A stretch of 64,000 bases of DNA from Veillonella magna DSM 19857 (lineage in GTDB: Bacteria; Bacillota; Negativicutes; Veillonellales; Veillonellaceae): positions 1 through 64,000 of the forward strand of contig NZ_AUAN01000009.1 of NCBI RefSeq assembly GCF_000428745.1. The letters are read 5' to 3'. The position numbers were made by a program, and so were the translations under genes. Positions within the stretch are counted from its first letter, which is position 1; every line of letters begins with the position of its first letter. A model generated the notes under the pieces. It was not told the origin of the DNA, did no database searches, and was given only the letters and a program-made list of their open reading frames with translations. Below are positions 25,169-34,126 of the stretch, one piece after another.

Positions 25169-25975
25169 ATGTCATCATTTTTCTCTTCATTAACAAAGAA
25201 ATCAGCAACTAAAAAATTATTGTGTCTGGCCGGTACCGCTATGCTCACCGTTGGCTTGTTAGGCGGCTGCGGCTCCGGTACTTCCTCCGGGGAACCGCAA
25301 AAGGTGCTCCGCGTCGGTTCGGAAACCACCTTCCCTCCTTTCGAATTTACGGAAGGTGATAAATACGTAGGCTTCGATATCGACCTCGCCGATGCGTTAG
25401 CTAAAAAGATGGGCTACAAAATGGAATTCAAGAGCATGGGCTTTGATGCGTTAATTCCGGCGCTGCAAAGCAATGACATCGACATGATCGCCGCCGGCAT
25501 CAATGCCACACCGGAACGTGCCAAGGCTGTTATTTTCAGTGAACCGTACTTCAAAGAAGGCGGCTTCATCGTTGTCACCAGAAAAGACAACACCACCATT
25601 AACGGCATGAAGGATCTGGAAGGCAAACGCATCGTAACGCAAATCGGCACCATTCCTACGGATATGGCGAAGAAAATTCCAAACACTACCGTTAAAGAAG
25701 TGGACAGCAACTCCCAGATTTTCAACGAACTTAACGCCGGCACCGCCGATGCGACTATCCTCGACAATGCCGTTGCTATGTACTATCTCAAACAAGGGGC
25801 TGACAAAGAATTGCGCTTAGCCGGTACACCGACCAATCCGGAAGGTACGGTATGGGCTTTCAGAAAGAGCGATACCGAGTTGCGCGACAAAGCTAACAAA
25901 GCCTTGGAAGAGCTTAAAAAAGACGGCACCTACCAGAAGATTTACGAAAAATGGTTCGGTGCGCAGAAAAAATAA
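25169..25975 (+). CDS. Amino-acid ABC transporter substrate-binding lipoprotein, copy 1
   Basis: About 268 aa from the ATG at 25169 after AAAGGGGG. A type-II signal peptide ends in the lipobox LLGGC, so the mature protein is lipid-anchored on the outer face of the cytoplasmic membrane. The body shows family-3 solute-binding segments (TTFPPFEFTEGD, GFDIDLADALAKKMG, IAAGINATPERA). It binds a polar amino acid such as glutamine. No permease or ATPase gene is adjacent on either side; both this and the second copy are orphans with their own promoter and terminator. Confidence 0.93.
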   Translation: MSSFFSSLTKKSATKKLLCLAGTAMLTVGLLGGCGSGTSSGEPQKVLRVGSETTFPPFEFTEGDKYVGFDIDLADALAKKMGYKMEFKSMGFDALIPALQSNDIDMIAAGINATPERAKAVIFSEPYFKEGGFIVVTRKDNTTINGMKDLEGKRIVTQIGTIPTDMAKKIPNTTVKEVDSNSQIFNELNAGTADATILDNAVAMYYLKQGADKELRLAGTPTNPEGTVWAFRKSDTELRDKANKALEELKKDGTYQKIYEKWFGAQKK

Positions 25976-25993
25976 TAACGCAACACAATCTAT

Positions 25994-26029
25994 GTACTCC
26001 GTCTTCCTCCGGGTTGGCGGAGTATTTTT
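25994..26029 (+). terminator. Terminator of binding-protein copy 1
   Basis: ACTCCG (25996-26001) pairs with CGGAGT (26018-26023), followed by ATTTTTAT. Confidence 0.7.
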
Positions 26030-26142
26030 ATGATGTATCACGCTACGTTCACAACTGCCCATGTATTTCATATATACCCCTTATGAAAAACGTAGTATAA
26101 TGAAAGCGATATAGTGTATCTGTTAGTAGTTAGGAGGATGTT

Positions 26143-26922
26143 ATGTTTACGTACAAGAATTTCTCTAAAAAACTGGCTTTAACATTAACAGCCGGTTTGC
26201 TCGCCATCGGCTTACTCGCCGGTTGTGGCAGCAGCGGTGATCAGGCAAAGGAAAAAGTATTGCGCGTCGGTGCCGAAACTACCTTCCCGCCGTTTGAATT
26301 TACGGAAGGCGACAAATATGTAGGCTTCGATATTGATCTCGCCGATGCCGTAGCCAAGAAAATGGGTTATAAAATGGAATTCAAGAGCATGGGCTTTGAT
26401 GCGTTGATTCCGGCACTGAAGTCCGGTGACATCGACATGATCGCATCCGGTATCAACCCCACACCGGAACGTGCGAAAGCTATTTTGTTCAGTGATCCAT
26501 ATTTCGATCGCGGCGGCTTTGTTACCATCGTTCGCAAAGACACTACCGGTGTTAACGGCATGAATGACTTGGCCGGTAAAAAAATCGGTGCTCAGATTGG
26601 TACCGTATCTGCTGAGCTCGCTCACAAGGTTCCAAATGCAACTGTAAAAGAAACCGACTCCAACTCGCAGCTCTTCACTGAATTGCAAGCCGGTACTATC
26701 GATGCCGCTATCCAGGATAACCCGGTTGCCTTGTACTACATGAAGCAAGGTGCCGACAAGGATCTCAAGATTGTTGGCTCACCGGTAAATCCGGAACCGC
26801 TCGTATTCGGTTTCCGTATGGACGACAAAGAATTGCAGGGCAAAGTTAACCAGGCGTTAGCTGAACTCAAAAAAGACGGCACCTACGAAAAGATTTACAA
26901 TAAGTGGTTCGGAAATAAATAA
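26143..26922 (+). CDS. Amino-acid ABC transporter substrate-binding lipoprotein, copy 2
   Basis: 259 aa with signal peptide and lipobox LLAGC. It is a close paralogue of the previous gene: TTFPPFEFTEGDKYVGFDID is shared unchanged, and most of the ligand pocket region is alike, with more difference after residue 130. AGGAGG lies just before the ATG and a TATAAT at 26096-26101 is the likely -10. The duplicates may differ in ligand. No transporter core genes are next to it. Confidence 0.93.
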   Translation: MFTYKNFSKKLALTLTAGLLAIGLLAGCGSSGDQAKEKVLRVGAETTFPPFEFTEGDKYVGFDIDLADAVAKKMGYKMEFKSMGFDALIPALKSGDIDMIASGINPTPERAKAILFSDPYFDRGGFVTIVRKDTTGVNGMNDLAGKKIGAQIGTVSAELAHKVPNATVKETDSNSQLFTELQAGTIDAAIQDNPVALYYMKQGADKDLKIVGSPVNPEPLVFGFRMDDKELQGKVNQALAELKKDGTYEKIYNKWFGNK

Positions 26923-26926
26923 CTAA

Positions 26927-26994
26927 AAAGAAAGTCCCCATCTCGCCAGTCAGGTCTTGCGAATGACATGTCTCCGATGGGGACTTTCTTTTTT
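26927..26994 (+). terminator. Terminator with long loop carrying the repeat core
   Basis: AAAGAAAGTCCCCATC pairs with GATGGGGACTTTCTTT and a T-run follows. The 33-nt loop contains GTCAGGTCTTGCGAATGAC, the reverse complement of the core repeated at 28.7-28.9 kb. Confidence 0.85.
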
Positions 26995-27060
26995 ATTTAT
27001 CAAAGGTGAGAGTAGCAAGCATTTCTCACGTCGATAGGATATTTTTTATTCATTTCGGGT

Positions 27061-27155
27061 AGGAGGAAGAGTGATGTCTGCGATGGAGACTTTCTTTTAT
27101 ATTACCTCTTTATTCACAAGACTTGACCGCTGAGATACATGAGCTGCTCCGCCCA
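27061..27155. repeat. Degenerate copy of the intergenic repeat
   Basis: ATGTCTGCGATGGAGACTTT (27074-27093) partly repeats the 3' arm of the preceding terminator, and TATTCACAAGACTTGACCGC (27111-27130) is a diverged core copy. The gap 26923-27323 holds otherwise only the terminator and an extended -10 (TGGTATGAT, 27271-27279) that probably serves the DcuC gene. Confidence 0.55.
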
Positions 27156-27323
27156 CGCGTACACTTTGTTTTCTTAGCAAATACATTTTTTCTGTTTTCG
27201 CATATGCACCACTAAATAAATGTCTTATATTTTTCTTTCTCAATTAAACATCTTTTGCTAAACAGATATATGGTATGATATTTACAAATAGGTATTTAGT
27301 ATTTGCTTTTTGGAGGTGTTAGT

Positions 27324-28700
27324 ATGCTAGGGCTTATTATTGCCGCATTCTTTGTTGTCATTGTTGCCCGGTCCGTACTGAAAAAGTATCCGCCGCAACC
27401 AGTATTGTTTGTAGCCGGTGTTTGCATGATGGCCTGTGCCCTCTTCATGGGTATGGGAGATATCGTGCCTACCAAGCAAAGTACAGGTTCTGCTTGGCTG
27501 GACATTTTACAATCCATCAACCTTTCCTTCAGTAACCGTGCCGCTAAGCTAGGTCTTATCATCATGCTCATCGGCGGTTTTTCCAAGTACATGGACATGA
27601 TCGGTGCCAGCACGGCGCTCGTTAGGATCGCCATCAAGCCACTGCACAAGTTGGGGCATCCCTACATTGTATTGGCCGCTGCATCCGTACTGGGTAACTT
27701 CCTTGCCATGTTTATCAGCAGTGCCTCCGGTTTTGGATTGCTCCTCATGGTAACGCTGTATCCCATCATGGTGCGTCTTGGCGTAAGTCGCCTCGCTGCC
27801 TGTGCGGTTATCGCCACCACATCCGGTCCCGGTTGGGGCCCTGCCGGCGCCGATAATATTTATGCCGCCGAGCTGATTGGTATGGATATTGTACCGTACT
27901 TCTTCCAGTATCAGGTACCTGTCGGCTTATGCACCGTAGCCGCCTTGGCCATTTCTCATTTCTTTGTCCAAAAATATATGGATAAGAAAAATCCCGATGA
28001 AATGGCAGGCAAGGACGTATCGGTCACTATTAACGAGGATCAAAAGATTGAAGAAAAACCGGTGCCTTCCTTCTATGCTTTATTACCGACCTTGCCGCTT
28101 CTCTTAATTTTCTTCTTTGAGTTCTACGGCGGTTCCATCAAAATGGACATCAACCTGGCTACCTTGACCAGCTTGGCCATTACCATGCTTATCGAAACGA
28201 TTCGCCATCGCAGTGCCTTAACAATGTTCAAGGATGTAAAAGCATTTTGGGATGGCATGGGCTTCCAGATGGCCTTAGTTGTAACCTTGGTCGTTGCAGC
28301 CGATACCTTCGCCAAAGGTCTTACCTCTCTCGGTGCTATCGATACGCTCATCGGCAGCGCACAGCAAGCCGGCTTTGGCGGCATCGGTATGATGTTTGTC
28401 TTCGTAGCCATTATTATTGGTGCAACCTTGGTAACCGGTTCCGGCAACTCCGCCTTCTTTGCCTTTGTTCCATTGGCACCTAAGGTGGCTGCCCTCGCTA
28501 ACATTCCGGCTGTACTCCTTGTATTACCGATGAACTTTGTGTCGAACTTGGCTCGCTCCTTGTCACCGATCTCCGCCGTTATGATCGTTGTCTCCGGCGC
28601 AGCACGTCAATCCCCGGTGGAACTGGCCAAACGAACCTTCTTACCTATCGTAATCGCTACGATTGTTAACATCGCAGTAACACTCATTCTGTTTTTCTAA
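27324..28700 (+). CDS. dcuC: DcuC-family anaerobic C4-dicarboxylate carrier
   Basis: About 458 aa from the ATG at 27324 after TTTGGAGGTG. Roughly 12 membrane segments; the family segments FISSASGFGLLLM, TTSGPGWGPAGADNIYAAE and TGSGNSAFFAFVPLAPK match DcuC. It exports succinate or exchanges succinate and fumarate during fermentation, which fits the fumarate reductase/succinate dehydrogenase operon at the start of the window. Confidence 0.92.
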   Translation: MLGLIIAAFFVVIVARSVLKKYPPQPVLFVAGVCMMACALFMGMGDIVPTKQSTGSAWLDILQSINLSFSNRAAKLGLIIMLIGGFSKYMDMIGASTALVRIAIKPLHKLGHPYIVLAAASVLGNFLAMFISSASGFGLLLMVTLYPIMVRLGVSRLAACAVIATTSGPGWGPAGADNIYAAELIGMDIVPYFFQYQVPVGLCTVAALAISHFFVQKYMDKKNPDEMAGKDVSVTINEDQKIEEKPVPSFYALLPTLPLLLIFFFEFYGGSIKMDINLATLTSLAITMLIETIRHRSALTMFKDVKAFWDGMGFQMALVVTLVVAADTFAKGLTSLGAIDTLIGSAQQAGFGGIGMMFVFVAIIIGATLVTGSGNSAFFAFVPLAPKVAALANIPAVLLVLPMNFVSNLARSLSPISAVMIVVSGAARQSPVELAKRTFLPIVIATIVNIAVTLILFF

Positions 28701-28708
28701 ATATAAAT

Positions 28709-28784
28709 AAGAGGGACACCTATATTGCAAGTGCGTCATTCGCAAGACCTGACCACTAAAATATAGGTGTCCCTCTTCTTTTAT
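28709..28784 (+). terminator. Terminator of dcuC with long loop carrying the repeat core
   Basis: AAGAGGGACACCTATATT pairs with AATATAGGTGTCCCTCTT, followed by a T-rich CTTTTAT. The loop contains GTCATTCGCAAGACCTGAC, the core of the local repeat family. Confidence 0.85.
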
Positions 28785-28945
28785 ATTATCTCTTCATTCG
28801 TAAGACCTGACCACTGAAATATAGGAGCCTCTCGTTTACTATGTACTCATTCGCAAGACCTGACCACTAAAATATAGGGGTCCCTCTTCTTTTATATTGT
28901 CTCTTCATTCGTAAGACCTGACCACTGAAACATAGGAGCCTCTCG
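28737..28945. repeat. Two 111-bp tandem units with four core copies
   Basis: The core CATTCGYAAGACCTGACCAC starts at 28737, 28795, 28848 and 28906 (spacings 58, 53, 58), so a 111-bp unit of two half-units is present twice. Each half ends in a fragment such as ATAGGNGTCCCTC or ATAGGAGCCTCTCG, which look like decayed arms of the dcuC terminator. Confidence 0.85.
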
Positions 28946-28946
28946 T

Positions 28947-29342
28947 TTATTCCATAGCCAACTTAGCAAATACTTCTATTTCCACTAACAAATCCTTATC
29001 AATAAGCGAAGCCACTTCTACCATCGTTGCTGCCGGTTTAATGTCTTTAAAGAATTCGCCGTGCGCACGACCAATAGCTTCCCATTGACTGATGTCCGTA
29101 ACAAACATGCGTGTGCGATAGATGTTTTCAAAAGGTAGGCCTTCACGCGCAAACAATTCTTTAATCGTTTGTAAAATGTAACGAGTCTGCTCATACGCAT
29201 CGCCCACAGCATAGGGTTTCCCATCCTTCACCGCCGTTGTGCCGGCTACCTCAACTTGATCGCCGATGATTACAATACGCGAGTATCCTACGATATCCTC
29301 CCATGGGGATACGCCGGCAATATTTGTTCTGAAGTTCTTCAT
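28947..29342 (-). CDS. RidA/YjgF-family protein
   Basis: 131 aa. The conserved C-terminal helix-strand pattern (RMFVTDISQWEAIGRAHGEFF, then PAATMVEV) is that of the Rid family, in which the Arg of the YRTRMFV segment binds the carboxylate. RidA deaminates reactive enamines from pyridoxal-phosphate enzymes; other Rid subgroups have unknown roles and this one (VGDQVEVAGTTAV start) may be one of those. GGAAAGGAAG precedes the ATG. Single gene. Confidence 0.88.
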   Translation of the reverse strand: MKNFRTNIAGVSPWEDIVGYSRIVIIGDQVEVAGTTAVKDGKPYAVGDAYEQTRYILQTIKELFAREGLPFENIYRTRMFVTDISQWEAIGRAHGEFFKDIKPAATMVEVASLIDKDLLVEIEVFAKLAME

Positions 29343-29382
29343 AGCTTACACTTCCTTTCCTACAAACTATACGCACTATATA

Positions 29383-29455
29383 AAATAGGCCCGCTACAAT
29401 TACTCACTCATACACAATGCACACATTGAAATTCACAAGTAACTGTAGCAGGCCT
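29383..29455 (-). terminator. Terminator of the DUF805 gene
   Basis: AGGCCCGCTACAATTAC (29387-29403) pairs with GTAACTGTAGCAGGCCT (29439-29455), one bulge, long loop; ATTTTATA follows on the minus strand. Confidence 0.6.
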
Positions 29456-29478
29456 TACCTTATTATAGGTGTAGTTGC

Positions 29479-29961
29479 TTAATACCGATAGCGATGTTCT
29501 TTTGTCATTTCATCATAGGTCGGCACCGGACCGTATGTATTATCATAAGGCTTCGTCGGCAATACGGTGAAGATAAGAAGTACAATGTTTGCCAACGGTA
29601 TTAACCCCAAGAGCGACCACCAACCGGAGCGATCCGTATCGTGAAGGCGTCGTACCAGCACCCCGATACTGGGAAGCAAGATGGCAAGTCCAATAATAAG
29701 GCGCACCGTTTCGCCCATCATCTCGCCACCAATCATTTCGCCTACAAAGGAAACAGCCCACATAATAATAAAATACATAAGCTGGAACAGCCAATATTCT
29801 TTGCGACTGGCCCGTCCTTTAAATTCCGTATACCGTTTTAACACGCCTACAAAGTTATCCCAGAACGGCGGTGCACTTCGCCAGTCCGGCGGCAACATCC
29901 GCGGACCTTGCGGAGTAACCCGTTCTTTATCGTCTTCATTAGGTGGCATGTTATATTCCAT
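29479..29961 (-). CDS. DUF805 membrane protein
   Basis: About 160 aa. A charged, Pro-rich N-terminus (about 45 residues) precedes the DUF805 domain: FKGRASRKEYWLFQL, several hydrophobic helices and the signature RRLHDTDRSGWWSLL. Function unknown; the family is widespread inner-membrane (YhaH/YiiR-like). ATG at 29961 follows AAGGAG; the GTG one codon earlier is less likely. It starts about 20 bp after the secreted protein's stop, so they may form an operon. Confidence 0.85.
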   Translation of the reverse strand: MEYNMPPNEDDKERVTPQGPRMLPPDWRSAPPFWDNFVGVLKRYTEFKGRASRKEYWLFQLMYFIIMWAVSFVGEMIGGEMMGETVRLIIGLAILLPSIGVLVRRLHDTDRSGWWSLLGLIPLANIVLLIFTVLPTKPYDNTYGPVPTYDEMTKEHRYRY

Positions 29962-29979
29962 CACTATCCATCTCCTTAC

Positions 29980-30558
29980 TTAATAATCCCAACCGGCCAT
30001 GTGGAAGAGCATATCCTTTAATTGTTCTTCCGGGCTGTCGGGGATGTACTCTGCCCAACCAGAATAATCCTGTAGCCGCCCCTCATAAATCAAATTACCA
30101 TGTACATCATAATAATGTGGAGTACTCCAAGCATCACTATAAGAATTCACTTTATATATTCCTTCGGCTATTGAGTAAGTAATTACATCCGGTTTTACAC
30201 GACCATCACTGTTATTTCCCAACACCTGTGAGCCAATCGGTGTATATGCTCGCTTAAAATAAGCAGTAACACGTCTATTCTGTGCCGTGCCTTCTGCTTC
30301 AAATGATCTACGATCTACATACGTCGTATAGTACTGATTCTTCTGTACTTCAATCCAGCGATTGGATTTCACATCGTTTGCCGTCGGTTCCGCTACAACG
30401 CCGCCGGATGACGATGAGCTACTGGACGATGAACTTTGCGATGCCCATTTGTCCAACTTCTTCATGGTCTTGCTCCACCAGCTGGCATCAACGTCCGCCG
30501 TTCCCAAGGTGGTCATCATAAATACAGGAATTAATGCAGCTGCCCATTTTTTGTTCAT
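29980..30558 (-). CDS. Secreted protein of unknown function with poly-Ser linker
   Basis: 192 aa. A signal peptide (MNKKWAAALIPVFMMTTLG...VDA) is followed by a short helix, a run of about ten Ser and then a Trp/Tyr-rich domain (WIEVQKNQYYTTYVDRRSF onward) ending in LFHMAGWDY. The domain resembles in style the small exported domains common in Negativicutes and weakly recalls surface-adhesin E-like proteins; I do not recognise a family firmly. The lipoprotein at 39.8 kb has a similar composition. Confidence 0.7.
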   Translation of the reverse strand: MNKKWAAALIPVFMMTTLGTADVDASWWSKTMKKLDKWASQSSSSSSSSSSGGVVAEPTANDVKSNRWIEVQKNQYYTTYVDRRSFEAEGTAQNRRVTAYFKRAYTPIGSQVLGNNSDGRVKPDVITYSIAEGIYKVNSYSDAWSTPHYYDVHGNLIYEGRLQDYSGWAEYIPDSPEEQLKDMLFHMAGWDY

Positions 30559-30639
30559 ATAGAATCCCTCCCGAAACTATAACTACTAAATATTGGTTTT
30601 ATTGTACCATAACCACCGCATCACGCCTAGCTTTTATCG

Positions 30640-31824
30640 TCACGCCTGCACGGTGCGACCGGCACGCAGCTTTCCTACAATTACGGTCAGTACCATAGTA
30701 AGGCCCATAGCCCACAGCGTCGGTCCCCAAGGCATATCCATGGTAAGTAATTCGCGATACGCCGCGAAACCGATAAGCCATACGATAACATTGCCCCAAT
30801 CCCACGCACCGGTAACGTCACGGCGTTTAAGAAAGAAATAATTTGCCAAGAGTACGGAGATCATCGGACCGAATACGGATCCGATAAAGAAAAGGAAATC
30901 CATAATATTATCCATCGGATACAGCATAGCGGCTATGGTCCCCACAATAGTAACAACCACTGCGGCACCGCGTCCTTTAATGTGCGACGAAAGAGATTCC
31001 GACGACACGCCTGCCGAATAGGCATCCATAAAGGTAGTCGTTACCGTAGAGAACACCACAACAAACAAGCCTACTACGCCGAGTCCCGCGCCGGTCATGA
31101 GAAGCGCAATGTTAGTTTCCCCTGTATACATCGCCGCACTCATACCGATGACGTACATGAACATACTAATCACGCAATAAGTAATCGCACTGGCTGCCGT
31201 AGCCGCCACCGGCTTTTTAGCTCGTCTAGTGTAATCACTGATGAGTGGCAACCAAGATAAAGGCATAGCAATAGATAATTCAATGGCACTGCTAAAGCTC
31301 AAGCTGTCATCGATGGGCACCAACGATTCACCGCTGCCGCTCCAAATAAGATGGCCCAGTACCAAGCACATAATGAAAAGAGCGGCCATGACAACGGTAT
31401 TTATTTTAGTAAAGCCGTCTAAGCCGATATAAAGCCAACCTAAAATCAATACGCCGATGACGGCAGCCCACAGCTCCGGCGCCGTACCAAACGCAGCGGC
31501 TGCGGAAATCGATCCGTCATAAATCATGATAGCCGTCCAACCTACCAGCTGCACTATATTAAGAATAATAAAGAGCATCGCGCCATAACCGCCGAAACAA
31601 CTCTTTACCGTTTCCATAGCGCTTTTACGTTCCTTCGCACCGATAAGACCTGCACCGAATAATAAAATACCGCCGATGATATGCCCGATTACAATGGCTT
31701 CCAAGCCACGCATCATTCCCAAGGTGGCATAATAGGTGCCCGTCATAATTTCTGCAATGGAAATCGCCGCGCCAAACCAAATTAACATATTCCTAAAGAC
31801 CGATGTTCCTGATGATGTACTCAT
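30640..31824 (-). CDS. cytX: CytX-like thiamine-precursor (hydroxymethylpyrimidine) transporter
   Basis: About 394 aa from the ATG at 31824 after AGAGGAGG. Twelve hydrophobic segments; NCS1 nucleobase-permease features include WFGAAISIAEIMTGT and PLSWLPLISDYTRRAKKP. The upstream TPP riboswitch with terminator marks it as the CytX branch, which imports the thiamine precursor HMP, not a cytosine permease. High thiamine pyrophosphate should stop transcription at 31923-31953. No other thiamine genes are in the window. Confidence 0.9.
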   Translation of the reverse strand: MSTSSGTSVFRNMLIWFGAAISIAEIMTGTYYATLGMMRGLEAIVIGHIIGGILLFGAGLIGAKERKSAMETVKSCFGGYGAMLFIILNIVQLVGWTAIMIYDGSISAAAAFGTAPELWAAVIGVLILGWLYIGLDGFTKINTVVMAALFIMCLVLGHLIWSGSGESLVPIDDSLSFSSAIELSIAMPLSWLPLISDYTRRAKKPVAATAASAITYCVISMFMYVIGMSAAMYTGETNIALLMTGAGLGVVGLFVVVFSTVTTTFMDAYSAGVSSESLSSHIKGRGAAVVVTIVGTIAAMLYPMDNIMDFLFFIGSVFGPMISVLLANYFFLKRRDVTGAWDWGNVIVWLIGFAAYRELLTMDMPWGPTLWAMGLTMVLTVIVGKLRAGRTVQA

Positions 31825-31922
31825 ACGTACCTCCTCTTTACTGCTACTCAATGATTTACCAATCATCTACAACTCTGTTATACACACGCTCCATCGAAGC
31901 GCTTTATAGAAAACGGGTCTAC

Positions 31923-31953
31923 AAAAAAAGCACGATCCCTGATGGAACCGTGC
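31923..31953 (-). terminator. Riboswitch-controlled terminator
   Basis: GCACGATCCC (31930-31939) pairs with GGAACCGTGC (31944-31953) around TGAT with a T-run of seven on the minus strand. It is the expression platform of the TPP riboswitch. Confidence 0.88.
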
Positions 31954-32010
31954 CCGTTACTCGCTGGCTGCTACCGACAAAATTTCTTGACTCCGTCGGC
32001 GTAGTCTGTA

Positions 32011-32100
32011 TGTCCCTACGTTGGCATTATCCAAATCAGGTTATGGGTTAAAGCGAAATCTACCGCTTACTCTCAGCCCATCATTATGAGCACCCCGTTG
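32011..32100 (-). promoter_or_regulatory. TPP riboswitch (THI element)
   Basis: On the minus strand the conserved boxes appear in order: CGGGGTGC, GGCTGAGA, ACCCATAACCTGAT, TGGATAATGCCAACGTAGGG. It binds thiamine pyrophosphate and works with the terminator at 31923-31953 to regulate cytX. Confidence 0.96.
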
Positions 32101-32119
32101 TTCTATTATTCTGTAGTTC

Positions 32120-32148
32120 ATTATAGCAAACACCCATAGGCTTGCCAA
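32120..32148 (-). promoter_or_regulatory. Promoter of the TPP riboswitch-cytX unit
   Basis: TTGGCA (32148-32143), 17 bp, TATAAT (32125-32120) on the minus strand; transcription would begin about 12-15 nt before the riboswitch. Confidence 0.8.
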
Positions 32149-32173
32149 TAGTCATTGATTCACTTTTTCACAT

Positions 32174-33679
32174 CTAATGCCACTGTCGAACTGCTTCATT
32201 ATAATAATCAATAATCACCGGATGTAGAAGTTGATTAATAGCAATCGGCTCCGAAGGTATTTCATCCTTGCCGAATACAAACAACGAATCTATATTATCA
32301 GGCGTAACAAATTGTGTGTCTACCTTATTTACAGGATGAATCTTATGTAACGCATGCTTTGTAGCCATATTAAATCCCCACTCACCGAAGGTAGGAACTA
32401 ACAGATGATACGGATACACTACAAAGCCTTCTGAAGCCAAGGTCTTATTAATACTCCAAAATGTTTTTGCCGCATAATAAGGGCTTGTAGATTGAGTTAC
32501 CAAAATTCCCTTTTCAGACAATGCAGCATAACATAAGCGATAAAATACATTAGAATAAAGCTTGCTTAACGCTTCATTATTGGGGTCCGGCAGATCAATA
32601 ATGATAGCATCATATTGTTTTTTATTCTCTTTCATAAACTCATAGGCATCTTTATTAATTACCGTCACACATGGATTTGAAAATGCATCCTTATTCAATG
32701 CGCGAAGTACAGGATGCTTAATTGCCATAGCTGTCATTCTCTCATCTAAATCAACTACGGTAATTTGTACATTCGGATACTTTAGTAATTCTCTGGTAGC
32801 TAACCCATCACCACCGCCCAGTACTAATACATTTTGTATGGCATCAATCTGTGCCAGCGGAATATGTACCAGTGCTTCATGATATCTGTATTCATCCATG
32901 GAAGAAAATTGTAGATTACCATCAATAAATAAGCGTATATCATCTTTGTGTCTTGTAAGAACCAATTTCTGATATGGCGTTTGTTCCGAATAAATAACAG
33001 TATCTCGATACAAACCCTCTTCAATATAATGGGATATATTTCCAGAAAATATAATGCCCAGTAGCATAACGGTCCCCACACCAACAGTCAATATTTTATA
33101 TGTCCAGCTATATCGAATATGGTCAGTATATTTCCAAATAATCAATAATGCAGCTACACTATTCAGTACGCCACACACAAAAGCCGCTGCCAGGTAACCT
33201 CCGTAGGGTACCATTAATAAAGGGAATGCCAATGCCCCTACCAGACTACCGATATAATCAAAGGAAAATACCGCCGATAATGTCATCCGTAGGTTACCGT
33301 GGGATTTCTCAATAATCCGTGTTAACAGCGGGATTTCCATACCTACCAGAATGCCAATTCCAATCGTGATAGCGTACATTATTATATGATAATTCGCGAT
33401 ATAAATATTCGCTAAAAAAATACTTACGCTGCTAAAGCCACCTAGTACGCCAATACCAATCTCCACGGTAACAAATACGGTAAACAATTCCGTCCGTACA
33501 TATCTGCTGAGGAAGGATCCCAGTCCCATAGCTGACATATATAACCCTATCATTACCGAATATTGCAAGACTGCATTTCCCGTGATATAAGCGCTAACGG
33601 CACTAATAATTAATTCATAACACAATGAACATCCCGAAATAATAAAGGTCGTTACCAGTAGTAAGCGGTGCTTCTTCAT
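32174..33679 (-). CDS. Membrane-fused polyamine aminopropyltransferase-like protein
   Basis: 501 aa. The first 205 or so residues hold about seven membrane helices (start MKKHRLLLVTTFIISGCSLCYELI); the rest is a spermidine-synthase-fold domain with the cofactor motif VLVLGGGDGLATREL near 288 and acidic VVDLDERM, plus DAIIIDLPDP. Such fusions transfer an aminopropyl group from decarboxylated S-adenosylmethionine, or use a related nucleotide cofactor, at the membrane. No S-adenosylmethionine decarboxylase gene is in the window. Its ATG overlaps the DUF350 stop (TAATG). Confidence 0.85.
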   Translation of the reverse strand: MKKHRLLLVTTFIISGCSLCYELIISAVSAYITGNAVLQYSVMIGLYMSAMGLGSFLSRYVRTELFTVFVTVEIGIGVLGGFSSVSIFLANIYIANYHIIMYAITIGIGILVGMEIPLLTRIIEKSHGNLRMTLSAVFSFDYIGSLVGALAFPLLMVPYGGYLAAAFVCGVLNSVAALLIIWKYTDHIRYSWTYKILTVGVGTVMLLGIIFSGNISHYIEEGLYRDTVIYSEQTPYQKLVLTRHKDDIRLFIDGNLQFSSMDEYRYHEALVHIPLAQIDAIQNVLVLGGGDGLATRELLKYPNVQITVVDLDERMTAMAIKHPVLRALNKDAFSNPCVTVINKDAYEFMKENKKQYDAIIIDLPDPNNEALSKLYSNVFYRLCYAALSEKGILVTQSTSPYYAAKTFWSINKTLASEGFVVYPYHLLVPTFGEWGFNMATKHALHKIHPVNKVDTQFVTPDNIDSLFVFGKDEIPSEPIAINQLLHPVIIDYYNEAVRQWH

Positions 33680-34104
33680 TAATGAATTGCCCCACTAATA
33701 ATCAAAGCCATTCCGACAAAGCTACCAAACAACATAATACCTGCGGCAGTGTTTCCATTCATTATTTCTTCTGTTAAGGAATACGCTCTATGGCAAATAT
33801 GTAATAAGTAATAGCCGATTAGAAAAAAGATAATACCCAGCGCACTATAAATTATGCTTGATTTAATTCCATGCCACAATGCTTCCTCCATAAAAGGTAT
33901 TGCCGGTGACACGATAGCTGCACGAATAATATATCCTAATCCAATAAAAATACCAGCACATAACCATCCAACAGCTCTGTTACCACGCTTTATTTCTGTC
34001 GGAAAATCACCGGGGATACACCAATCAATAATCATACTGCCAATAATCATTATGATAATACCCAACAAAGCATATAAAGATGTTATTCCAATATCTACTA
34101 TCAT
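33679..34104 (-). CDS. DUF350 membrane protein (YjfL-like)
   Basis: About 141 aa from the ATG at 34104 after GTAGGAGG. Four hydrophobic segments in two related halves, each with a conserved ending (IKRGNRAVGWLCAGIFIGLG and IMNGNTAAGIMLFGSFVGMA), typical of DUF350. Function unknown; homologues often accompany polyamine and ATP-grasp ligase genes. Translationally coupled to the aminopropyltransferase gene and 22 bp after the DUF4178 gene. Confidence 0.85.
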   Translation of the reverse strand: MIVDIGITSLYALLGIIIMIIGSMIIDWCIPGDFPTEIKRGNRAVGWLCAGIFIGLGYIIRAAIVSPAIPFMEEALWHGIKSSIIYSALGIIFFLIGYYLLHICHRAYSLTEEIMNGNTAAGIMLFGSFVGMALIISGAIH

Positions 34105-34126
34105 AAAAAAACCTCCTACACTACTT

